Shown in pieces: positions 31,207-36,517 of a stretch of DNA of 36,517 nucleotides. The DNA lies in contig DCAW01000196.1 of NCBI GenBank assembly GCA_002313895.1, forward strand, positions 5,002 to 41,518, given 5' to 3'. A model generated the notes under the pieces. The model did not search any database, had not been told where the DNA came from, and saw only the letters and a list, made by a program, of their open reading frames with translations. The DNA comes from Dehalococcoidia bacterium UBA1123. GTDB taxonomy: Bacteria; Chloroflexota; Dehalococcoidia; Lucifugimonadales; UBA1123. Position numbers and translations under genes: made by a program. Each line of letters starts with the position of its first letter. The stretch's first letter is position 1.

Positions 31207-32306
31207 GCGTTGCGTCTCCGTGTATAGAAGGGAAGTGTGGTTACTTTGGCTTCGACCGGACGCCCGCGGATTTCGATGAATATCGTGGAGCCTAGGGTCG
31301 AATATTCGATAGGAACATAGCCCATACCTATATTCATGTCAAGCGTGGGAGACGGGCCTCCGCTTGAGACCTCGCCGATGGCGTTTTGTCCATCCGATAT
31401 GGCGTATCCGTGCCTGGGTATCCCTCTACCGATCATGCTAAAGGCCGCCAGTTTTCGGCTTGGGCCTTCGTCTCTGATATTCCTCAGTATCTGGCCTGCC
31501 ACGTAGCCATCTCTATCGGGATCGACGAATTTATCCAACGCGGCTTCGTAAGGGTTGATCGAAGTGTCCATGTCGTTGCCGTGCAGGAGCAAGCCCGCCT
31601 CCAGCCTCAGTACGTCGCGGGCGCCGAGACCACATGCTGCCGCGCCCAGGTCCATAAGGCCTCCCCATATATCCGATGCGGCTTCGGCGGGAAGGATTAT
31701 CTCAAACCCGTCCTCGCCAGTGTACCCCGTCCGCGCCAAAAATGAATCGTGCCCCAATACCTGAGCGTCAATTGCTCTGAATGGGCGCACTGCCGACAGG
31801 TCGGTCTCGGTCAGCTTTTGGAGGTATTCTACCGAGTTCGGACCCTGACAGGCGATCATGGCGGTCTGGGTTGTGACGTTCGTTATCGTGAGTTGGGCAT
31901 CGTCCGGGGTCCAACGTTCGAGCCATTTCACGACAGGCGGGGTGTTGGACGCATTAGGTATGAGCAAGAATTTCTCGGCGCCTCGCCGATATATAATGCA
32001 ATCGTCGATTATGCCCCCATTCTCGTCGCAGATAACGTTGTAGCGGGCGCGGCCCTGCCTGAGTTTCGGGACGTTAACGCTCAGCACGCGGTCCAACATC
32101 ATTGCCGCATACGGTCCCTCGATCTCTAGCCTACCCATATGGGACACGTCGAACAAACCGGCGTTGGAGCGGACCTGGTTCACCTCCTCCAGGATGCCGC
32201 CATATTGAATTGGCATCTCCCAGCCCGCGAACTCCACGATGCGAGCGTTCAGCCGCTGATGTGTTTCAAAAAGGGAGGTGCGATCGAAGTTGTCAGAAGT
32301 AGACAT
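31203..32306 (-). CDS. gcvT: Glycine cleavage system aminomethyltransferase (T protein)
   Basis: Transfers the methylene group from the H-protein to tetrahydrofolate, releasing ammonia. From the ATG at 32306 it has 367 residues; a TTG at 32318 would add four. Landmarks are EFAGWEMPIQYGGILEEV, GLFDVSHMGRLEIEGP, the folate-site RTGYTGEDGFEIILP and LRLEAGLLLHGNDMD. It is the first gene of gcvT-H-PA-PB, with a strong promoter and a short leader containing a possible 19-codon ORF. Confidence 0.96.
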   Translation of the reverse strand: MSTSDNFDRTSLFETHQRLNARIVEFAGWEMPIQYGGILEEVNQVRSNAGLFDVSHMGRLEIEGPYAAMMLDRVLSVNVPKLRQGRARYNVICDENGGIIDDCIIYRRGAEKFLLIPNASNTPPVVKWLERWTPDDAQLTITNVTTQTAMIACQGPNSVEYLQKLTETDLSAVRPFRAIDAQVLGHDSFLARTGYTGEDGFEIILPAEAASDIWGGLMDLGAAACGLGARDVLRLEAGLLLHGNDMDTSINPYEAALDKFVDPDRDGYVAGQILRNIRDEGPSRKLAAFSMIGRGIPRHGYAISDGQNAIGEVSSGGPSPTLDMNIGMGYVPIEYSTLGSTIFIEIRGRPVEAKVTTLPFYTRRRNA

Positions 32307-32310
32307 GGAG

Positions 32311-32370
32311 TCATCCAATTCTGTCTATTGCGCTTCGGCGTGCGTTTATGTTGCTGAAGATGAATTCCAT
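32311..32370 (-). CDS. Possible 19-residue leader peptide before gcvT
   Basis: Within the predicted gcv leader, an ATG at 32370 (AGG five bases upstream) opens 19 codons, MEFIFSNINARRSAIDRIG, ending at TGA four bases before the gcvT ATG. It contains only one glycine codon, so a simple glycine-attenuation peptide is unlikely. It may be chance or serve translational coupling. Confidence 0.3.
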   Translation of the reverse strand: MEFIFSNINARRSAIDRIG

Positions 32371-32393
32371 CGTGCCTGTGATCCAGACGGCAT

Positions 32394-32421
32394 CTTATAT
32401 AGGTGGCCGTGTTGGTGTCAA
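32394..32421 (-). promoter_or_regulatory. Promoter for gcvT-H-PA-PB
   Basis: Minus strand TTGACA (32416-32421), 16 nt, TATAAG (32394-32399); eleven of twelve consensus bases. The start near 32387 gives a leader of about 80 nt. In the 335-nt gcvT-ftsH region this promoter is back to back with that of ftsH. Confidence 0.78.
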
Positions 32422-32504
32422 CGAGATTGGAATGGCGGACGTGAAATGGCCCAGATCCAACTCCGTTGCTCTCCGAAAAACATCGCGATTACCCGGCTTC
32501 GACT

Positions 32505-32533
32505 CATTGATCTGAATGTCGATCTGCTATACT
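32505..32533 (+). promoter_or_regulatory. Probable ftsH promoter with extended -10
   Basis: TATACT (32528-32533) is preceded by TGC, an extended -10. The -35 is weak: CATTGA (32505-32510) at 17 nt, or TTGATC (32507-32512) at 15 nt. The leader to the ftsH ATG would be about 100 nt. Confidence 0.55.
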
Positions 32534-32620
32534 GGGAACGTACCCAAACCCCTCCAAACAATGCCCGTCAACCGTGGCGGCAGGGACTATTCTTCGATAG
32601 TTTGAATATCGGAGTTTCCA

Positions 32621-32636
32621 ACACAAGGAGTTGTGT
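32621..32636 (+). promoter_or_regulatory. Hairpin presenting the ftsH Shine-Dalgarno in its loop
   Basis: ACACAA (32621-32626) and TTGTGT (32631-32636) form a 6-bp A/T-rich stem whose 4-nt loop is exactly GGAG, the only ribosome-binding site before ftsH. The loop ends 11 nt before the ATG at 32642. Confidence 0.5.
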
Positions 32637-32641
32637 GACAA

Positions 32642-34513
32642 ATGGACGGGCGATCAATGCGAAGAAGCCTGATTTACCTGCTGATTATCGTGGCAATAAC
32701 GGCCATTGTGTTCACGCTGTTTTCTGACTCCGTTGGCGGTTCGCAGGAGATTTCGATTAACGAAGTCGTGTCATTGGCCGCGGGAGGCGATTTGGCCGTT
32801 ATCGAGATACGTGGCAACGAGCTGGATATCCTCACGGTCAGCGGCGAAGCGCTTACCTCCCGCAAGGAGGCCGAAGCCAGCGTTGTCGAACTCCTGGAAC
32901 GGGCTGGCGTTGATCCCCTCACCACGAAAATTGAAATAGTCGTCAAAGGCTCCAGTGGACTTTCCAGCCTTTTTGGAATTTTGTTCAACTTCCTGCCTTT
33001 GGTTTTCTTCGGCGCCATACTGTTGTTCATGATGCGGCAGGCGCAGGGCAACTCTAACCAAACATTCAGCTTTGGACGCAGTCGGGCCAGGGTGGCTACG
33101 GGCAACGGCCCGACGGTTAGCTTCGACGACGTCGCCGGCGTCGAGGAGGCTAAAGAGGAGCTTCTAGAAGTAGTCGAGTTCCTCAAGTTCCCGGAACGAT
33201 TCCTTGCACTAGGAGCCAAGATTCCCAAGGGCGTTCTGCTTATCGGCCCTCCCGGGACCGGCAAAACCCTGATGGCAAGAGCCGTGTCAGGCGAGGCAGG
33301 CGTTCCCTTCTTCTCCATATCCGGCTCCGAGTTTGTGGAGATGTTCGTTGGCGTTGGAGCCAGCCGTGTGCGAGACCTGTTCGACCAGGCCAAACGCAAC
33401 TCACCGTGCATAGTGTTCGTGGATGAGATTGACGCTGTGGGACGGCATCGAGGAGCCGGGCTTGGCGGAGGCCATGACGAGCGCGAACAGACGTTGAACC
33501 AGATTCTCGTGGAGATGGATGGTTTCGACACAGCGACCAATGTGATCGTCCTGGCGGCGACAAACCGACCTGACATTCTGGACCCTGCACTGTTGAGACC
33601 TGGAAGATTCGACCGACGAGTGACGTTGGACAATCCAGATATACGTGGGCGCAAGCAGATTCTTGAGGTTCACTCCAAGGGCAAGCCTCTGAGCGCAGAC
33701 GTGGACCTCGAATTGGTTGCGCGCCAAACGGTGGGATTCAGCGGCGCCGATCTGGCAAACCTAGTGAACGAATCAGCGATCCTGGCCGCTAGACAGAACC
33801 AGAAAGAGATCGGCCCCCAAGAATTTTACGAATCTATAGACCGAGTGACGGCTGGCCCTGCGCGAAAGAGCCGCCGTATCAACGACCGAGAAAAGCGTAT
33901 GACCGCCTACCACGAATCAGGCCATGCTCTGGTCGCTCACATGCTGCCGGAAGCCGACCCAGTGGTGAAGGTCACCATCGTCGCTAGAGGCCATTCAGGT
34001 GGGTTCACCAAGACGATACCCACAGAGGACAGAAGCCTAATTACGCGCAATCAGCTAGAGGCCAGACTGGCGATGGCTATGGGCGGCAGAGTTGCCGAAG
34101 AGTTGGTGTTCGGCGAGATCACCACCGGTGCTAGCGATGACCTCGAACAGGCGACAAACATCGCCCAGACGATGGTGACACGCTACGGGATGAGCAAGAA
34201 GCTAGGACCGAGGACATTTGGCAAGCGCGAAGAGATGTTGTTCTTGGGCCGAGAAATCTCTGAGCAGAGAGATTATAGCGACAGAGTTGCCAAAACCATC
34301 GACGAAGAGGTTCGCCGTCTCATTCAAACCGCCTACGACACCGCCAAGCGTATTCTCACAGAAGAGAGAGTCAGGCTGGACCACATCTCTGACTACCTCC
34401 TGGAACATGAGACGATTGACGAAGAGCAGGTGCCAGATTTATTCGATGCACCGTTCGATGCTCCTCCCGCTGCTGGCATGCCAGCAGTCCCAGCGCCAGT
34501 GCCCGGTGATTAG
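32642..34513 (+). CDS. ftsH: ATP-dependent zinc metalloprotease FtsH
   Basis: Membrane-anchored AAA+ protease that degrades misfolded membrane proteins and regulators, acting as a hexamer; 623 residues. Two transmembrane segments (about 9-27 and 108-131) flank a short extracytoplasmic domain. Walker A is GPPGTGKT (202-209), Walker B is CIVFVDEIDA (256-265), and the second region of homology is in ATNRPDILDPALLRPGRFDRR. The zinc site is HESGH (424-428), with the third ligand in the downstream ASDDLEQAT block. The C-terminus ends in a Pro/Ala-rich tail. It is monocistronic between its own promoter and a strong terminator. Confidence 0.97.
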   Translation: MDGRSMRRSLIYLLIIVAITAIVFTLFSDSVGGSQEISINEVVSLAAGGDLAVIEIRGNELDILTVSGEALTSRKEAEASVVELLERAGVDPLTTKIEIVVKGSSGLSSLFGILFNFLPLVFFGAILLFMMRQAQGNSNQTFSFGRSRARVATGNGPTVSFDDVAGVEEAKEELLEVVEFLKFPERFLALGAKIPKGVLLIGPPGTGKTLMARAVSGEAGVPFFSISGSEFVEMFVGVGASRVRDLFDQAKRNSPCIVFVDEIDAVGRHRGAGLGGGHDEREQTLNQILVEMDGFDTATNVIVLAATNRPDILDPALLRPGRFDRRVTLDNPDIRGRKQILEVHSKGKPLSADVDLELVARQTVGFSGADLANLVNESAILAARQNQKEIGPQEFYESIDRVTAGPARKSRRINDREKRMTAYHESGHALVAHMLPEADPVVKVTIVARGHSGGFTKTIPTEDRSLITRNQLEARLAMAMGGRVAEELVFGEITTGASDDLEQATNIAQTMVTRYGMSKKLGPRTFGKREEMLFLGREISEQRDYSDRVAKTIDEEVRRLIQTAYDTAKRILTEERVRLDHISDYLLEHETIDEEQVPDLFDAPFDAPPAAGMPAVPAPVPGD

Positions 34514-34544
34514 GCGCCGGCAATCAAGGTTCGAGTGAATATTC

Positions 34545-34580
34545 ATAGGGGCTGGCGCAATCGCCAGCCCCTATTTATTG
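34545..34580 (+). terminator. Intrinsic terminator of ftsH
   Basis: A 13-bp perfect stem (34545-34557 with 34562-34574, loop CAAT) is followed by TTTATT. Its position between convergent genes suggests that it also ends the minus-strand kinase transcript. Confidence 0.9.
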
Positions 34581-34599
34581 TCGGAGAGAGATGCGCCGC

Positions 34600-35415
34600 T
34601 TAGTCGACGGATTTCCAGTCCTCGACAAACTCTCTAACGGATCGGTGTCGCGCTGAGCGGTTTTCCGAAGTGGCCTTTAATGTTACCAATCGCATGCGAT
34701 CCGTCCCCATCCATGCGTCGACTGAAGTAGCGCCTGTTCCGAGAAATTCTGCGGCTGTGCGCCCGAGCGTGAACACGTTGGTTACCTGGTCGATTATTGC
34801 GCCTTTGTTCCACTCTTCCGGGGCCATGAACCGCGGTGAACCGGGAAGCCGGTTAGCGTCCAGAATGAATGGCCCGGTTCGATATTCGTCCAAGTCGAAC
34901 ACGTACGTGCGCGAAACGTCCTAGTCATAAATGAAGCAGCCGTCGTAAAGGTCAACAGCGACGTAACCTCGATCCGCCAATGTGAGTTGCACATCGAATA
35001 TCGTGTTCAATGATTGGACGATATCATCAACTGGCGCCAACCAAAAACGGACTCTTGGGATCGTCAGATCGACTCGAAGCCGGGCTGCGGAGTACCGACT
35101 GCTCGCGTATAGGTTCTCGCTTGGAACCCAATCATAGACCAGCGCGACGCCATTCACGGTCTCGAATCTGTTGCTCAGGCGGGGCAAAGCGGCGTGGCGC
35201 ACATTCATGTTTAGATTGTACACTCGCTCTAGAGAGGCAAGACCTCGCGGGTGATTAGAATGCTTAACAAACCAGCGCCTGTCAGACGACAAAACGCCGT
35301 AGGAAATGCGGGTGGAATCCTGATCTCGAAACGCTCGAAAAACTTCGCCGACACTTCGTAGGCAGTCTTTGATATCCATCTGGATTTTGGTGACCGTTGC
35401 CAGTGAATTGGGCAT
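34600..35415 (-). pseudogene. Protein-kinase-like gene interrupted by an in-frame TAG
   Basis: Read through, 34600-35415 is a 271-codon frame resembling bacterial Ser/Thr or phosphotransferase-type kinases. RRWFVKH near residue 50 offers the ATP-site lysine. VALVYDWVPSENLY is hinge-like, and YVAVDLYDGCFIYD resembles a catalytic loop. After the TAG at 34921-34923 the frame goes on with VFDLDEYRTGPF (a DFG-equivalent DLD), PGSPRFMAPEEW and DQVTNVFTLGRTAAEFLG, the activation-segment and F-helix region. The TAG splits the gene between the catalytic loop and the metal-binding aspartate, so the 164-residue N-terminal product would be inactive. A second start (GTG at 34902) is possible but implausible as a functional gene. 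Nonsense mutation, sequencing error or suppression cannot be separated here. Confidence 0.75.
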
Positions 35416-35636
35416 CGAGGAGTTATCCTAATTCTCTATTCGACGCCGTAGGGGTCTCATCCGATCGTGGTTCGAGAGATTATCATTTCGTGTTTCATGA
35501 ACTCTTCGATGCCCAACCAGGTGAATCCGCGCGATTCTACGCTTGAGTACTACCGGTCTGCGCCCGTAGTGTACTATATATTCGGCCTGCGTCAGATGTC
35601 TTTTCGACGCCGGTATTTTCTATGTGAGTGAGGACT

Positions 35637-36517
35637 ATGGCGAGGCACAACTTGATACTGGCTGGAGGCACGGTTCTGGACCCCAAGAACGGTCTCGAAG
35701 CGCGGGCAGATGTTGGAATCACCGACGGCAAAATCGTGAGGGTCGAGCCTGAATTGGACCCCACAACTGCCGATGACGTTATCGACGTCAGCGGCATGTG
35801 GGTCATGCCCGGACAGATCGACACCCATGCCCACGTCGCCGGACTGTCTCGAAACTGGGACCCCGCTTTAGGCTACGGTATGCTGGCGCGAGCAGGAACG
35901 ACGACGGTTCTGGATATGGGAGGCACCGGGCCTACATTGATCGACGGCATCAAGCGCAGAGGCGCAGGGCTGAACGTAGCCGGCCAGTTCGCTCTAATCC
36001 CCGGATTGACTATTCCCACCGGCAAGCTGCCCTATCGCACGATGGGAAGCATCGTTGATAATGCGCTTCGACAGGGGTGTCTGGGCGTAAAGATTCTCGG
36101 CGGATACCATCCGTTTACGCCGGAAGATAGCGCAGACATCATCGCCGCTTGCAACGAGCGTCGAGCCTACGTCGCCTTTCATCTGGGCACAACCGACACC
36201 GGCAGTCAGATTGACGGCGTTCGGGAAATTCCGAAGTTGGTCGGCACAGGAAGGCTCCACGTTTGCCATGTGAACTCCTACTGTCGAGGCGTCATTGACG
36301 ACGCTGATGATGAGTGCGACGAGGCGTTGGAGATTCTGGAATCTATGCGAGGACAACTGAACTCTGAGGCGTACCATGCCATCCAAAATGGAACCAGCGG
36401 ACGCTGTGACGAGGATGGGCAGGTCATGGCCGATGTGCCGCGCAACTGTCTAGCACTCCGTGGGTACGAATTGTCCATCGAGGGGATGAGGCAGGCGATC
36501 ACTGACGGATACGGCTT
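35637..36517 (+). CDS. Amidohydrolase family protein (3' end beyond the window)
   Basis: The first 293 residues of a metal-dependent amidohydrolase, starting at ATG 35637 with GAGTGAGG upstream; no stop occurs before the window edge. It opens with LILAGGTVLDPKNG, the usual small beta-domain. The metal site has DTHAH (H64, H66), the lysine likely to be carboxylated is K152 in GVKILGGYHP, and further ligands are H182 in AFHLGTTDTGS and H211 in HVCHVNSY. The pattern fits the D-aminoacylase/dihydroorotase-like branch; the substrate is not predictable. Such enzymes are numerous in SAR202-like genomes. It is divergent from the kinase gene; the 221-nt gap holds AT-rich -10-like sequence but no convincing promoter. 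Confidence 0.85.
   Translation, partial: MARHNLILAGGTVLDPKNGLEARADVGITDGKIVRVEPELDPTTADDVIDVSGMWVMPGQIDTHAHVAGLSRNWDPALGYGMLARAGTTTVLDMGGTGPTLIDGIKRRGAGLNVAGQFALIPGLTIPTGKLPYRTMGSIVDNALRQGCLGVKILGGYHPFTPEDSADIIAACNERRAYVAFHLGTTDTGSQIDGVREIPKLVGTGRLHVCHVNSYCRGVIDDADDECDEALEILESMRGQLNSEAYHAIQNGTSGRCDEDGQVMADVPRNCLALRGYELSIEGMRQAITDGYG

Noticed and set aside
32307..32400. Glycine riboswitch upstream of gcvT
   Set aside because: The promoter leaves a leader of only about 80 nt and I see none of the conserved aptamer segments.
32674..33654. 326-codon antisense frame across ftsH
   Set aside because: It is the complement of a strongly conserved AAA+ protease, with low-complexity Ser/Thr/Arg composition typical of a shadow frame.
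1..36517. CRISPR arrays, insertion sequences, tRNA or rRNA genes
   Set aside because: No regularly spaced repeats, transposase motifs or cloverleaf/rRNA signatures were seen on either strand.

Overview
This window looks like a chromosomal segment of a bacterium from the Chloroflexota, most probably a marine Dehalococcoidia/SAR202-type lineage. That placement is inferred from the gene set: F420-type LLM oxidoreductase, Rex, DUF951, DUF1385, a two-subunit glycine decarboxylase, a small-type citrate synthase and no sign of an outer-membrane export system. No rRNA, tRNA, CRISPR array, insertion sequence or prophage gene was recognised. Genes are densely packed, and ATGA or GTGA overlaps are common.

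Layout. 1-7.5 kb (minus strand): a translation block in two units, nusA-ylxR-infB-rbfA-truB and rplU-rpmA-rpmE, followed by a DUF1385 membrane protein. 7.5-10.1 kb (plus): a molybdate-type ABC transporter, modABC. 10.1-11.5 kb (minus): an endonuclease III-like DNA glycosylase and SfsA. 11.6-15.3 kb (plus): an alpha/beta hydrolase, an LLM flavin/F420 oxidoreductase, pyrF overlapping a DUF951 gene, and a DUF151 bifunctional nuclease. 15.3-22.7 kb (plus): a complete F1Fo ATP synthase operon (atpZ/I-like, B, E, F, H, A, G, D, C). 22.7-25.2 kb: the redox repressor Rex (minus) divergent from citrate synthase and a small putative zinc protein (plus). 25.2-27.3 kb: a NDUFAF7/DUF185 methyltransferase convergent with a TrmI-type tRNA m1A58 methyltransferase. 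27.4-32.4 kb (minus): a peroxiredoxin, preceded by the glycine cleavage operon gcvT-gcvH-gcvPA-gcvPB. 32.6-34.6 kb (plus): ftsH. 34.6-35.4 kb (minus): a protein-kinase-like gene broken by an amber codon. 35.6 kb to the edge (plus): an amidohydrolase cut by the window end.

The most interesting observation is the peroxiredoxin at 27428-27886. It is one continuous 152-codon frame interrupted once, by TGA at codon 45. That codon is exactly where the peroxidatic cysteine of the TxxC motif should be. There is no other cysteine codon in the gene. A 39-nt imperfect hairpin begins 11 nt after the TGA, with its apical loop 26-33 nt after it, the placement expected of a bacterial SECIS element. I read it as a selenocysteine peroxiredoxin that ordinary gene calling would split into two fragments or lose.

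Other points worth attention are an acidic insertion of about 70 residues in ATP synthase subunit a, a terminator-like hairpin in the nusA leader, a perfect 14-bp hairpin between infB and rbfA, a Shine-Dalgarno displayed in a hairpin loop before ftsH, a possible Rex autoregulatory site, and the amber-interrupted kinase. Promoters and terminators were identified by eye from hexamers, spacing and stem-loops; none was scored computationally.
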